DNA of 64,000 nt from Gulosibacter molinativorax (lineage in GTDB: Bacteria > Actinomycetota > Actinomycetes > Actinomycetales > Microbacteriaceae): contig NZ_CP028426.1 of assembly GCF_003010915.2 (NCBI RefSeq), forward strand, positions 3,286,001 to 3,350,000, in the 5' to 3' direction. The translations under genes and the position numbers were made by a program. Below the pieces are notes generated by a model, which worked only from the letters and a program-made list of their open reading frames with translations, was not told the origin of the DNA and searched no databases. Shown here one piece after another: positions 31,262-40,618 of this stretch. Position 1 is the stretch's first letter, and the number at the start of each line of letters is the position of its first letter.

Positions 31262-31798
31262 ATGTCGAGAATCCCTCGCCCCGAAGAATTCCCCGGAATC
31301 CGCGCGCGGCTGCGCTTTTACAAGATCACCGCGTGGATCACCGGTATCTTGCTGCTCGCGCTCGTGGTCGAGATGGTGCTGAAGTACGCGTTCCACCTCG
31401 AAATCGAAATGTTCGGGCCGTTTGGCTTCTTCGCCCTTGTGCAGGAAGGCACCGTGACGGCGTTCAACCTGTCGCGCTGGATCCTGATCATTCACGGCTG
31501 GTTCTACGTCGTCTACCTGATCGCGGCCTACCTTGTGTGGCTCAAGATGCGGTGGGAGCTCATCTGGCTGCTCGCCATGGCGGGCGGTGGCGTCGTGCCG
31601 TTCCTGTCCTTCATCACCGAGTCCCTCATGCACAAGCGTGCGGTTCGCGAACTCGACCAGGCGCAGCAGTACTGGGATGAGCGCGAGGCCGAGGATGCGA
31701 AGCTCGCCGAGGTCGAGGGGTCGCTCAGCGACGAGCAGCGCGCCGAGCTTGATGCCGAGGTGGATGCGGAAGTGCGTCGCCGCGTCGAGGACCAGTAG
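31262..31798 (+). CDS. DUF3817 integral membrane protein
   Basis: Function unknown. 178 residues: a short basic N-terminus, three hydrophobic segments (ITGILLLALVVEMVLKY, LIIHGWFYVVYLIAAYLV, LIWLLAMAGGGVVPFLSF), with the conserved HGWFYVVYL histidine typical of DUF3817, and an acidic helical C-terminal tail (AEDAKLAEVEGSLSDEQRAE). ATG 31262; a GTG at 31256 would add two residues. It follows SURF1 by 8 nt and is probably co-transcribed. A small GGGG-TAA-CCCC hairpin at 31846-31860 may end the operon. Confidence 0.87.
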   Translation: MSRIPRPEEFPGIRARLRFYKITAWITGILLLALVVEMVLKYAFHLEIEMFGPFGFFALVQEGTVTAFNLSRWILIIHGWFYVVYLIAAYLVWLKMRWELIWLLAMAGGGVVPFLSFITESLMHKRAVRELDQAQQYWDEREAEDAKLAEVEGSLSDEQRAELDAEVDAEVRRRVEDQ

Positions 31799-31894
31799 CG
31801 GGGGCTATGCGGGACTCTGTACGCCGGGATCCCGGTGCACAATCCACGGGGTAACCCCGTACCGAAGCGGTCGACGATCGGCTTCGCTTAACGT

Positions 31895-34279
31895 GTGAAC
31901 CTAAAGTACGCACGGAACGATTTACGAGGGAACTGGGGCGCGAGCCTCGCCCTCTTGATCGTGCTTGCGCTGAGCGCGCTGCTCATGTCGACCGGTGCCA
32001 TGGTGATGGAGCGCATGTCGGGCGCCGTGAATCAGCTGTTCGAGGAAGCCAAACCGCCGCACTTCCTGCAAATGCACAAGGGCGACTACGACCAGGCAGA
32101 GCTCGATGCTTTCGCCGCAGCGCATCCTGAGATCACGTCCTGGCTGATCGAGGAGATGATCGGCTTCGACAGCGCCTTCTTGTCGTGGGAGCGGTCGTCT
32201 TCTGGCGAGTCGGGGGACCTGTCCGAGAGCCTCATCGACAACCTATTCGTGGTGCAGAACGAAGGGTTCGATTTCCTGCTCGACGAGCATGGCGACATCG
32301 CGCACCCCGGCGCTGGCGAGATCTACGTGCCGGTCGCCTACCAGCAGTCCTTCGGGCTACTCGAGAGCGATACTTTCCGCGTGCGGACTGACAGCGGCGT
32401 GCAGGAGTTCCAGATCGCGGGCTTCGTGCGGGATGCGCAAATGGCTTCCTCGTTGTCGTCCGCGACGCGTTTCCTCGTGTCGGATGCCGATTTCCAGGCG
32501 CTCACGACCGCCGGGGGAGGTACCCCGGAGATCATCGTCGAGTACCGCTTGGGCGATCCCGCGCTCGGCGGCGCCCTCCAAACCGCATACGAGGCGAATG
32601 ACCGGCTGCCGATGAATGGTCAGTCGGTCACGTTCGACATCATCCGCCTTGTGAACATTTTCAGCGAGGGGCTCGTCGCCATCGCGCTAATGTTCATGAG
32701 CGCGCTGCTCATCGCGATCGCACTGCTCAACGTGCGATTCGTGATTCGCGGGACGCTCCAAGATGAGGTTCGGGAGATTGGCGCCTTGAAGGCGATCGGC
32801 ATCCCGAACCGGAGCATCGCGGGACTGTATCTGTCGAAGTACACGCTAATGACGCTGCTCGCGTGCGCCGTCGGTGGTGTGCTCGCAACCTTCGCGTCCC
32901 GGGCACTCACCGCGGGCGTGCAAGCAAACTATGCCGAGGCGCCGGTCACTGCGATGACCGTGATCGCACCGCTCCTCGCGCTGCTCGCGGTGTTCGCGCT
33001 CGTCATCGGGATCGCGTGGGGAGTGTTGCGCGCGGTGAATCGCATTGAGGTCGTGAACGCGCTCGTGCATGGCTCGACTCTGACCGAGAAGCAGGCGGCG
33101 CGGCGCGCGAGGCGCGGCGGCCGTGGCGTCGAACGCTCCGCCTTCCGTCGTTTTCGCGGCGGCAGCGTGAACCTCGCGCTCGCGCGGACCGATCTGCGGC
33201 GCGGATTCGGCGACTGGGCGCTCATCCCAGTGGTGTTCGCCCTCGCCGCAGTGCTCGTTGCATTGCCGATGAGCCTGCTCGGGACGTTTCAGAGCCCGCA
33301 GTTCGTGAGCTACCTTGGTGCCCCGACCAGCGATTTTCGCCTCGACCTGCAGTACTCGGAAAACGTGGGGAAAACCTACGAGGAGGTCACGGCCGCGATG
33401 GCGGCGGATGGCCGCTTCGAGAGCGTCACGGGCTACGCGAACGCGGTCTACGAAATCGAGGGGGAGTCCGGTTGGGAGGTGTTCCGCACCGAAGTCGGCG
33501 ACTATTCGGGGAACACGGTGTCCTTCTCTTCGGGGGAAGCGCCCGGGGCCGGACAGATCGCGCTGTCCGTGCTGAATGCGGAGAACCTCGGGGTCGCGGT
33601 CGGTGACGTCATTACCCTGCGCGACGGCGACGACCTCGTCGATGTCGAGGTGAGCGGCCTGTACCAAGACGCCACCGCCGGCGGACTTACTGCGAAACTC
33701 GCGGGCGACTTACCAGAAGACGCGACCGGCTACGTCGTGTACGCACAGACGGGTTCGGGAGTGGACGCGGATGCACTGGTCGATGAGTACGCCGCCGCGT
33801 ATCCGGACGCCAAGGTGTACCCCATGGCGCGTTATGCCGAGCAAACGCTCGCGTACGTCGTGGATGCCTTCTCCGCGGCGGCGTGGATCTCGCTCGCGCT
33901 GACGCTCGGGGTGGTCGCGCTGATCACCTACCTCTACTTGTCGCTCCGACTCGCGCGGGAGCGAGGACGCAACGGGGTGCTGTCCGCGCTCGGGTTCTCG
34001 GGCGACGAACTCGCGGCCGGGCTCCAAGTCAAGGCAATCTCGATGATCGTGCTGGGTGTGTTCGTCGGCTTGGTCGCTACGGCGATCTGGGGCGAATCAC
34101 TCGTGAGCGCAGCGCTCTCGGCCACGGGCTTTGGTATCACCAAGCTCAGCTTCTTCCCCAAACACCTGCTCGTGCACGTGCTCTTTCCCGTGCTGCTCAC
34201 CGCTGCGGGTGCCGTCGCTGCGTTGATCGTCTCGATGCGATTACGCAGCAACGACACCAGCGCGTGGCTCAAGGGCTAA
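31895..34279 (+). CDS. ABC transporter permease with two FtsX-like domains
   Basis: Membrane component of a MacB/BceB/LolC-like ABC system; its ATPase is the next gene. 794 residues. N-terminal helix (SLALLIVLALSALLMSTGAM), a ~220-residue extracytoplasmic domain, three helices with the first FtsX fold (VRFVIRGTLQDEVREIGALK, AIGIPNRSIAGLYL), and a basic linker (RRARRGGRGVERSAFRRFRG). The layout then repeats: helix, extracytoplasmic domain, and three helices with RERGRNGVLSALGFSGDELA. GTG start at 31895. Such permeases export or extract lipids, lipoproteins or antimicrobial peptides; the substrate cannot be told. No dedicated two-component system is adjacent. Confidence 0.88.
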   Translation: MNLKYARNDLRGNWGASLALLIVLALSALLMSTGAMVMERMSGAVNQLFEEAKPPHFLQMHKGDYDQAELDAFAAAHPEITSWLIEEMIGFDSAFLSWERSSSGESGDLSESLIDNLFVVQNEGFDFLLDEHGDIAHPGAGEIYVPVAYQQSFGLLESDTFRVRTDSGVQEFQIAGFVRDAQMASSLSSATRFLVSDADFQALTTAGGGTPEIIVEYRLGDPALGGALQTAYEANDRLPMNGQSVTFDIIRLVNIFSEGLVAIALMFMSALLIAIALLNVRFVIRGTLQDEVREIGALKAIGIPNRSIAGLYLSKYTLMTLLACAVGGVLATFASRALTAGVQANYAEAPVTAMTVIAPLLALLAVFALVIGIAWGVLRAVNRIEVVNALVHGSTLTEKQAARRARRGGRGVERSAFRRFRGGSVNLALARTDLRRGFGDWALIPVVFALAAVLVALPMSLLGTFQSPQFVSYLGAPTSDFRLDLQYSENVGKTYEEVTAAMAADGRFESVTGYANAVYEIEGESGWEVFRTEVGDYSGNTVSFSSGEAPGAGQIALSVLNAENLGVAVGDVITLRDGDDLVDVEVSGLYQDATAGGLTAKLAGDLPEDATGYVVYAQTGSGVDADALVDEYAAAYPDAKVYPMARYAEQTLAYVVDAFSAAAWISLALTLGVVALITYLYLSLRLARERGRNGVLSALGFSGDELAAGLQVKAISMIVLGVFVGLVATAIWGESLVSAALSATGFGITKLSFFPKHLLVHVLFPVLLTAAGAVAALIVSMRLRSNDTSAWLKG

Positions 34280-34334
34280 TGCCACGGGCTATCGACAAGC
34301 GTTAATGACAACGGCAATCGACAAGGACCCCGCG

Positions 34335-35135
34335 ATGATCATGACCCAATCCGAGAACCCGACCTCCGCATCCACCCCGAGCATCGCGCTGCAGGCGAGA
34401 GGCATCGAGAAGACGTTTTTCACCACCACGCCACCGGCGCGAGTCCTGGGCGGCATCGATCTCGATGTCCGCGAGGGCGAGTTCGTGGCAGTAATGGGCG
34501 CATCCGGTTCGGGAAAATCGACGCTGCTCTATTGCATCAGTAGGATGGACCGCCCCACCGAGGGCACGATTTCGCTCGGGGGTAACGACCTCACGGGCCT
34601 GAGTAACGCCGCCATGAGTCGCGTGCGCCTGCTCGACATGGGCTTCATCTTCCAACAGGCCCATTTTCTCGCGAATCTCAACGTGCGCGACAACATCCTG
34701 CTGCCCGCGTTGAAGGCCGACCCGCGGAACCGCGCCGCCGTGGAGGCCCGGGTGGATGCGCTGCTCGCTCGCTTCGGCATCGATCACGTCGCCAACCACG
34801 GCATTACGCAAGTCTCCGGCGGCCAGCTGCAACGCGCATCCATCTGCCGGGCGCTCGCGACCGAGCCGAAGATTTTGTTCGCCGACGAGCCGACCGGCGC
34901 GCTCAACGCGAGTACGACTGAAGAGGTCATGGATGCGCTCGTCGATGTGCATCAGGACGGCACCACGATCGTCATGGTGACCCACGACGCGGCCTGTGCT
35001 GCGCGGGCTGATCGGGTGCTCTATCTGCGGGACGGCATGGTCGTCGACCAGGCGGAGCTTGGTCCGTGGTCGGATGAGGCGCGCGCTCCTCGCGAGGAAA
35101 CGCTCCTGCGCTGGCTGCGCGAGCACGGATTCTAG
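34335..35135 (+). CDS. ABC transporter ATP-binding protein (MacB/LolD type)
   Basis: Energises the FtsX-type permease just upstream. 266 residues from ATG 34335, which has AAGGA 7 nt before it; ATGs at 34305 and 34341 are alternatives. Walker A MGASGSGKSTLL, Q-loop MGFIFQQAHFLANLNVRDN, signature VSGGQLQRASICRALA, Walker B KILFADEPTGAL and switch His in VMVTHD, in normal order. The FFTTTPPARVLGGIDL start is typical of lipoprotein/peptide exporters of this class. The C-terminus extends about 25 residues past the core (APREETLLRWLREHGF). Confidence 0.92.
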   Translation: MIMTQSENPTSASTPSIALQARGIEKTFFTTTPPARVLGGIDLDVREGEFVAVMGASGSGKSTLLYCISRMDRPTEGTISLGGNDLTGLSNAAMSRVRLLDMGFIFQQAHFLANLNVRDNILLPALKADPRNRAAVEARVDALLARFGIDHVANHGITQVSGGQLQRASICRALATEPKILFADEPTGALNASTTEEVMDALVDVHQDGTTIVMVTHDAACAARADRVLYLRDGMVVDQAELGPWSDEARAPREETLLRWLREHGF

Positions 35136-35152
35136 GCGGGTGGCAGCGGGGC

Positions 35153-35165
35153 TAGACTGTGTCGG
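35153..35165 (+). promoter_or_regulatory. Leaderless promoter of guaA
   Basis: TAGACT (35153-35158) followed by 7 nt and GTG at 35166; same hexamer and spacing as tsaB. No ribosome site. Confidence 0.5.
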
Positions 35166-36764
35166 GTGACTGATGAATCTTCTTCGACCGACGTTCGGCC
35201 GGTACTCGTCGTCGATTTCGGCGCGCAGTACGCGCAGCTGATCGCCCGCCGAGTGCGCGAAGCTAACGTGTACTCCGAAATCGTCCCGCACACGATCACC
35301 GCTGCCGAGGTTGCCGAGAGGCAGCCCCTCGCGATCGTGCTCTCGGGCGGCCCCTCGAGCGTCTATGCCGAGGACGCCGCGGACTTCGACGCCGAGATCT
35401 TCTCGCTTGGTGTCCCGGCCTTCGGCATCTGCTACGGCTTCCAGACTATGGCCGTCGCCCTCGGCGGCGAGGTCGCGCAGACCGGAAGGCGCGAATACGG
35501 CTCGACCCACGTCGTGCTGACCGACCAGGCCGCATCCTCGAGCATCCTCTCGGGCCAGCCCGCCAACCAGATCGCGTGGATGAGCCACGGCGACTCTGTC
35601 GCGAAGGCGCCCGAGGGTTTCGAGGTGCTCGCCTCGACCGAGGACACCCCGGTGGCAGCCTTCGGGAACGAAGAGCGCAAGCTCTACGGCGTGCAGTGGC
35701 ACCCCGAAGTCCTGCACTCCGAGCACGGCCAGGAAGTGCTCGCATCCTTCCTGCACCGGGCCGCGGGAATCTCGGATGACTGGAACCCCGGCTCGATCAT
35801 CGACGAGCAGGTCGCGCGCATCCGCGAGCAGGTCGGCGACGACGAGGTCATCTGTGGCCTTTCCGGTGGCGTCGACTCGGCTGTCGCGGCCGCGCTCGTG
35901 CAGCGGGCGGTGGGCGAGCAACTCACCTGTGTGTTCGTGGATCACGGTCTGCTCCGCAAGGACGAGCGTCGCCAGGTGGAAGAGGACTTCGTCGCCGCGA
36001 CCGGCGTGCGCCTCGTCACGGTCGATGCACGGGAGCAGTTCCTGGGGCACCTCGAAGGCGTGACCGACCCGGAAGAGAAGCGCAAGATCATCGGCCGCGA
36101 GTTCATCCGCGTGTTCGAGTCGACCGCGGCTCGCCTCGTAGAGGAATCGCGCACCGACGATATCCCCGGTGAAATCAAGTTCCTCGTGCAGGGCACCCTC
36201 TACCCCGACGTCGTCGAGTCCGGCGGCGGAACGGGCACCGCGAACATCAAGTCGCACCACAATGTCGGCGGCCTGCCGGAGGACATGAAGTTCGAGCTTG
36301 TCGAGCCGCTGCGCGCGCTGTTCAAGGACGAGGTTCGTGCCGTGGGCCGCGAGCTCGGCGTGCCCGAGGTCATCGTCTCGCGCCAGCCGTTCCCGGGGCC
36401 CGGCCTCGGCATCCGCATCATCGGCTCGGTGAACGAGGAGCGCCTCGCGATCCTGCGCGAAGCGGATGCGATTGCTCGCGAAGAGCTGACGGCTGCCGGC
36501 CTCGACAACGAGATTTGGCAGTGCCCGGTCGTGCTGCTCGCCGACGTGCGCTCGGTGGGCGTGCAGGGCGACGGCCGCACCTACGGTCACCCGATCGTGC
36601 TGCGCCCGGTCTCAAGCGAGGATGCGATGACCGCCGACTGGACTCGCCTGCCGTACGACGTGCTCGCAAAAATCTCCAACCGCATTACCAACGAGGTGCC
36701 CGACGTGAACCGCGTCGTGCTCGACGTCACGTCGAAGCCGCCGGGGACCATCGAGTGGGAGTAG
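35166..36764 (+). CDS. guaA: GMP synthase (glutamine-hydrolysing)
   Basis: Converts XMP to GMP with glutamine and ATP. 532 residues: class I glutamine amidotransferase (about 1-200; [16 protein letters not shown], nucleophile Cys in [16 protein letters not shown]), the ATP pyrophosphatase domain with P-loop [15 protein letters not shown], and the dimerisation domain ([27 protein letters not shown]), ending [16 protein letters not shown] as in all GuaA. GTG start with a leaderless promoter. Completes the guanine branch with guaB and guaB3 in this window. Ends before REP repeats and a strong hairpin shared with the convergent phosphatase gene. Confidence 0.97.
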   Translation: MTDESSSTDVRPVLVVDFGAQYAQLIARRVREANVYSEIVPHTITAAEVAERQPLAIVLSGGPSSVYAEDAADFDAEIFSLGVPAFGICYGFQTMAVALGGEVAQTGRREYGSTHVVLTDQAASSSILSGQPANQIAWMSHGDSVAKAPEGFEVLASTEDTPVAAFGNEERKLYGVQWHPEVLHSEHGQEVLASFLHRAAGISDDWNPGSIIDEQVARIREQVGDDEVICGLSGGVDSAVAAALVQRAVGEQLTCVFVDHGLLRKDERRQVEEDFVAATGVRLVTVDAREQFLGHLEGVTDPEEKRKIIGREFIRVFESTAARLVEESRTDDIPGEIKFLVQGTLYPDVVESGGGTGTANIKSHHNVGGLPEDMKFELVEPLRALFKDEVRAVGRELGVPEVIVSRQPFPGPGLGIRIIGSVNEERLAILREADAIAREELTAAGLDNEIWQCPVVLLADVRSVGVQGDGRTYGHPIVLRPVSSEDAMTADWTRLPYDVLAKISNRITNEVPDVNRVVLDVTSKPPGTIEWE

Positions 36765-36772
36765 GCTGCTCT

Positions 36773-36847
36773 GCTCCTTGAGTAGGTGGCGTAGCCGCCG
36801 TGTCGAAAGCGTTCCTTGAGTAGGTGGCGTGGCCGCCGTATCGAAAG
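36773..36847. repeat. Two REP-like copies after guaA
   Basis: Head-to-tail copies of TCCTTGAGTAGGTGGCGTRG followed by CCGCCGTRTCGAAAG; the GGCGTRGCCGCC core is palindromic. Confidence 0.8.
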
Positions 36848-36858
36848 GGGCAAGGACG

Positions 36859-36895
36859 AATCGCCCCGCAGTCCGTATCGAACTGCGGGGCGATT
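36859..36895. terminator. Bidirectional terminator between guaA and the phosphatase gene
   Basis: AATCGCCCCGCAGT (36859-36872) and its exact complement (36882-36895) around a 9-nt loop; ends in ATTT on the plus strand. Confidence 0.88.
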
Positions 36896-36933
36896 TGCGG
36901 TTGGAGGTGGCTCGCACCGGGCGCTAGCGAGTG

Positions 36934-38613
36934 TTACTCCGCAGCCTGACGACGCGTCTTCCACGCAAGGCCAGCACCGGCGAGCAGGAGCGCCGAGGCG
37001 AGCGCCACAACGGGGACGAACTGCTCCGCACCGGTCTGCGCGAGCTTGTCGTCGCCGGCTTCGGTCGAGGTACCATTCTGGCCGTTGGTCGAGTCGTTCG
37101 CGGCGGGAGCCTTGGTGCCGTCCACCGGTAAGGTCGTCTCGTTGTCCGTCTCGACTGGTGCTTCTGTCTCGGCGGGCGCTTCCGTCTCGACTGGTGCTTC
37201 CGTCTCCACTGGCGCTTCCGTCTCGACTGGTGCTTCTGTCTCGACTGGCGCTTCAGTCTCTTCCGGGACTACCCACGCATCGTTCAGCAGCCACTCGGCG
37301 ACCGAGGTGTTGTCGAGGTAATGGTTGCGGACCGGGTCCATGCCCGTCGCCGCCGCGGCGAGTGCATCCGAACCGGCACCCTTGTAGAAGAACGGCACGA
37401 GCTGGTTCGTGTGGTTGCCGCTGTTCCAAGTGTGCGCGGCGGAAGCATCCGCTACGTCACTCGGCACGATAGAGCTGAAGTCACCCGCCTGCTCACCGTA
37501 GAGGTAGCCGGTCTCGTGGTCGGCGGTGACGATCACGAGGGTCTCGTCCCAGCTCGAATTCGTTTCAACCCAGTTGATGACCGAGTCGACGGTGTTGTTG
37601 AAGTCGTGCACCTCTTCGAGGTCGCGGTCGGTCTGGTTGGCGTGGCCAGCCCAGTCGATCGCACCGCCCTCGACCATGAGGAAGAAGCCGTTCTCGTTGT
37701 TGTCAAGGACATTCAGCGCGCCCTTGGTCATCGTGTCAAGGTCAACGACGTCGTTGACGGGGCGACCTTCGTCGCGACCCTGCTGGAGAGTGTCAGCAAC
37801 CTGAGCGGCACCGAAAACCGACTCGGGGGTGTCACCCGTTGCGAGCGCAGCGAAGTCTGCATCGCTCTCGATGAAGGTGCGGTCCGTCTGGCCGGTCGAG
37901 ACGGCAGTCCAGTCTTCTTCCGAGATGTACTGGAAGTTGCCGTCGGCCCGCGGCTCACCGTTCTGGTCGTAGTAGGGATGCGCTGCGCCGAAGACGACCT
38001 CCAGGTCGCCGTAAATCTGCTCGTTCGCGATCGCGTGGTAGTTGTTGCGGTTCTCGTTGTGTGCCGAGAACGCGGCCGGGGTGGCGTGCGAATACGGTAC
38101 CGAAGACACGACGCCCGCGCTGAGACCGAGGAGCTCGGCACGCTGCGAGAGGTTCTCGAGGTCAACACCGTCGGGGTTCTGGCCAAGCATGCCGTTATCG
38201 GTCTTCACACCGGACGCCATCGCAGTGCCGGCTGCAGCCGAGTCCGTCGCACCATCCATGTTCCAGGCGAAGTCCGCCCACGAAGCGGCGGGGTCGTATG
38301 CCGTGCCATTCGCCGAGTGCGTCGACATCGCGAGGTGGTCCCAAGCCTGCCAGCCAGTCGGCGTCACGTTCTGACCCGACGGGATGACCTTGTTGTCGCC
38401 ACCGTGCTCGACCTGCCAGTAGGTCTCGCCCTTGTCCTCGGCATTCATGAGGTCGAGGTGGTTGTAGCCCATACCGTCACCGATGAGGTAGATCACGTTC
38501 TTGGGAGTGACGGCTGCGGCCGAAGCCGGAGCGGCAAGTGCGGTGCCTGACACCGCGATGCAGGCTGCAATGCCCGCCGCGGCAAAAGACTTACCGAGAT
38601 TAATGGACTTCAC
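36934..38613 (-). CDS. Secreted, sortase-anchored alkaline phosphatase (PhoA family)
   Basis: Hydrolyses phosphomonoesters outside the cell. 559 residues: signal peptide (basic MKSINLGK, hydrophobic core, cleavage after about ALAAPASA), metal site IGDGMG, catalytic Ser125 in DGATDSAAAGT, VEGGAIDWAGHAN and VTADHETGY. After the enzyme come six ETEAPV/A repeats encoded by 18-bp units (about 37150-37262), a low-complexity linker, the sortase motif LAQTG (524-528), a membrane helix and a basic tail (KTRRQ). LAxTG is the class E sortase signal of high-GC actinobacteria. GTG start at 38613 with GGAAGG upstream. Phosphate control is expected, but I see no clear PHO box. Confidence 0.92.
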   Translation of the reverse strand: MKSINLGKSFAAAGIAACIAVSGTALAAPASAAAVTPKNVIYLIGDGMGYNHLDLMNAEDKGETYWQVEHGGDNKVIPSGQNVTPTGWQAWDHLAMSTHSANGTAYDPAASWADFAWNMDGATDSAAAGTAMASGVKTDNGMLGQNPDGVDLENLSQRAELLGLSAGVVSSVPYSHATPAAFSAHNENRNNYHAIANEQIYGDLEVVFGAAHPYYDQNGEPRADGNFQYISEEDWTAVSTGQTDRTFIESDADFAALATGDTPESVFGAAQVADTLQQGRDEGRPVNDVVDLDTMTKGALNVLDNNENGFFLMVEGGAIDWAGHANQTDRDLEEVHDFNNTVDSVINWVETNSSWDETLVIVTADHETGYLYGEQAGDFSSIVPSDVADASAAHTWNSGNHTNQLVPFFYKGAGSDALAAAATGMDPVRNHYLDNTSVAEWLLNDAWVVPEETEAPVETEAPVETEAPVETEAPVETEAPAETEAPVETDNETTLPVDGTKAPAANDSTNGQNGTSTEAGDDKLAQTGAEQFVPVVALASALLLAGAGLAWKTRRQAAE

Positions 38614-38744
38614 GGGTAACCTTCCAGTTCAATAGACTTACAAATTGCACGCGATGGCGGCAACCGAAGGCGAAACTATTGCGTCAGTGTCTCGAATTGG
38701 TTTCATTGAGTGACATCAAGGTAAACAATCGATTGTGTCATCAC

Positions 38745-38990
38745 GCCGCGCGTTGAGTAGGCGGCGAAGCTATCTGCACCGGTCCTTGGGTAGGCGGAGA
38801 AGCCGCTGTATCGAAAGGGCGCACTTCGATACGCGCCTTCGGCGCTACTCAGTGGGCGTGGGGAGCACTTCGATACGTGCCTTCGGCGCTACTCAGTGGG
38901 CGTGGGGCGCACTTCGATACGTGCCTTCGGCGCTACTCAGCGGGCTTGTCGTTTCGATACGCCGCTTCGCGGCTACTCAATGACCGTGCT
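38745..38990. repeat. Cluster of six or more REP-like palindromes
   Basis: Successive copies in both orientations between the phosphatase and the DUF3054 gene; three are nearly identical (CACTTCGATACGTGCCTTCG then GCGCTACTCAGTGGGCGTGG) with about 55-bp spacing. Each has a GCC-TTCG-GGC style stem. The 421-nt gap holds no gene. Confidence 0.88.
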
Positions 38991-39034
38991 TTCGCCGTCG
39001 CGGCTACCCAACGAGCAGTCGATAGGATTAGCGG

Positions 39035-39457
39035 ATGCAGAAGATTCGTAGCGCGTATACGCGCAAGGCTTGGATTCCGCTCGTCGTGGATGTCATCCTC
39101 GTGATCGTTTTCGCGGCGACGGGCCGGTCGAGCCACGACGAGTCGCTCGGGCCGATCGCGATTCTCGGCACTGCAGCCCCGTTCCTCGCGGCGCTCGTCA
39201 TCGCCTGGCTGATCGTCCGGCTCACGAAGCTTCAGCCTTCGGCGGCGTGGCCCCCTGGCGTATTGATCTATGCCGTGACCCTGACGAGCGGCCTCGCCCT
39301 GCGCATCCTGTTCGGTGCAACCGCGGCCGTGCCGTTCATCCTCGTGACCGCGGGAGTCCTGGCCGTTTTCCTCATCCTGCCCCGGCTCCTGCTGCACTCG
39401 AAGCGCGCCCTCGGTGCGACCTCGGATGTACGAGATGCCGAGGAAACAACCGCCTGA
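39035..39457 (+). CDS. DUF3054 membrane protein
   Basis: Function unknown. 140 residues with four predicted membrane helices (IPLVVDVILVIVFAATG, AAPFLAALVIAWLIV, VLIYAVTLTSGLALRILFG, FILVTAGVLAVFLILPRLLL). The GRSSHDE motif after helix 1 and the WPPGVLIYAVTLTSGLALR block are characteristic of DUF3054. ATG at 39035, TAGGAT 6 nt upstream with no ribosome site (leaderless). Monocistronic. Confidence 0.88.
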   Translation: MQKIRSAYTRKAWIPLVVDVILVIVFAATGRSSHDESLGPIAILGTAAPFLAALVIAWLIVRLTKLQPSAAWPPGVLIYAVTLTSGLALRILFGATAAVPFILVTAGVLAVFLILPRLLLHSKRALGATSDVRDAEETTA

Positions 39458-39584
39458 GGTCAGATTTCCGGAAAGCCGGAGGCCTTAGTAGGGAATGCTG
39501 GATCGAACTCGGACGTTGTCTCTCTAGACTGTCGAATAGCGGCCACCCGTCAGTCGCATGACAAGAGACCGGAGACCAAACTAG

Positions 39585-40499
39585 ATGGCGAGTTCAGCAC
39601 TTCAACGAAACCCGTACTTCAACGGCCAAGCCCAGCAGCAACAGCAAGGCTACGGTCAGCAAGGTTACCCACAGCAGGGCTACGGACAGAACGCGCAGTA
39701 CGTGCAGGGCACGTACCAGCAGGCCCCCTACCAGCAGGGCCAGTACCAGCAGACCCCGTCGCCAGAGGCGATGGATCACCAGTACAACATGCCCTCGCCG
39801 TCGCAGGACCAGCTTGGCCGGATGACCGTCGAGGACACTATCGCGAAGAGCGCGACACTCTTCGGCGTGGTCATCGCGGTTGCCGCGGTCACCTGGTTCC
39901 TCGGCCCGAGCATCGGCATGATGCTCGCACTCGCCGGCTCGATCACCGCCTTCGTGCTCGGCATCATCCTCGCGTTCAAGAAGGAACCGAGCGTGCCGCT
40001 CATCATGCTCTTCGGCGTCGCAGAGGGCATGCTCGTGGGTGGGTTCTCGGTCGCACTCGAGGTGATGTTCCCGGGCATCGTCGTCCAGGCTGTGCTCGCG
40101 ACACTCATTGTCGTGGGCGTGACGCTCGCGCTGTTCACCTCGGGCAAGGTTCGCACCTCTCCGAAGGTGACGAAGTTCTTCCTCATCGCCGGTGGCGCCT
40201 ACCTCGTGTTCTCGCTCGTGAACGTCGTCCTCATGTGGACGGGCGTCTCGCAGGACCCGTGGGGTCTGCGTACCGGCGTCGAGATCTTCGGCATCCCGCT
40301 CGGCGTACTCCTCGGTATCTTCGCGGTCGTGATGGGTGCGTACATGCTCATCGGTGACTTCGAGTACATCGAGAACGGCGCGCGCTCGGGCGCTCCCCGC
40401 AAGTACGGCTGGATCGGTGCCTACGCGGTCGTCTCGACCGTGGTGTTCATCTACATCGAGATCCTCCGCCTGATCGCTATTCTGCGCGGAAACGACTAA
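39585..40499 (+). CDS. Bax inhibitor-1 / YccA-family membrane protein
   Basis: Multi-pass membrane protein of the Bax1-I (TMBIM) superfamily; bacterial members are linked to ion leak or FtsH interaction, and the role here is unknown. 304 residues: about 70 N-terminal residues of Gln/Tyr/Gly repeats (QQGYGQQGYPQQGYGQ), then RMTVEDTIAKSATLFGVVI and seven hydrophobic helices, with GDFEYIENGARSGAPRKYGW before the last, the YccA-like signature. ATG 39585 behind CCGGAGA; TAGACT at 39525-39530 gives a leader of about 50 nt. Followed by a strong terminator, so monocistronic. Confidence 0.92.
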   Translation: MASSALQRNPYFNGQAQQQQQGYGQQGYPQQGYGQNAQYVQGTYQQAPYQQGQYQQTPSPEAMDHQYNMPSPSQDQLGRMTVEDTIAKSATLFGVVIAVAAVTWFLGPSIGMMLALAGSITAFVLGIILAFKKEPSVPLIMLFGVAEGMLVGGFSVALEVMFPGIVVQAVLATLIVVGVTLALFTSGKVRTSPKVTKFFLIAGGAYLVFSLVNVVLMWTGVSQDPWGLRTGVEIFGIPLGVLLGIFAVVMGAYMLIGDFEYIENGARSGAPRKYGWIGAYAVVSTVVFIYIEILRLIAILRGND

Positions 40500-40519
40500 T
40501 CAACGCGGAGCAACATAAG

Positions 40520-40550
40520 GCGGGGTCACCACACGGTGGCCCCGCTTTTT
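40520..40550 (+). terminator. Rho-independent terminator of the Bax1-I gene
   Basis: Arms GCGGGGTCACC (40520-40530) and GGTGGCCCCGC (40535-40545, one G-U pair), loop ACAC, then TTTTT. Confidence 0.95.
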
Positions 40551-40618
40551 GTATGTCGACCTTTGCCGTGCCCGCATTCTTCGCTGCGGCTTATCGGCAG
40601 ACACGTTTCGGCTGATCG

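Noticed and set aside
34302..36590. 762-codon minus-strand frame opposite the ABC ATPase and guaA
   Set aside because: Overlaps two certain genes; no recognisable domain.
38614..38745. PHO box upstream of the alkaline phosphatase
   Set aside because: Only a weak GTTTACC-like match on the minus strand with no second direct repeat in register.
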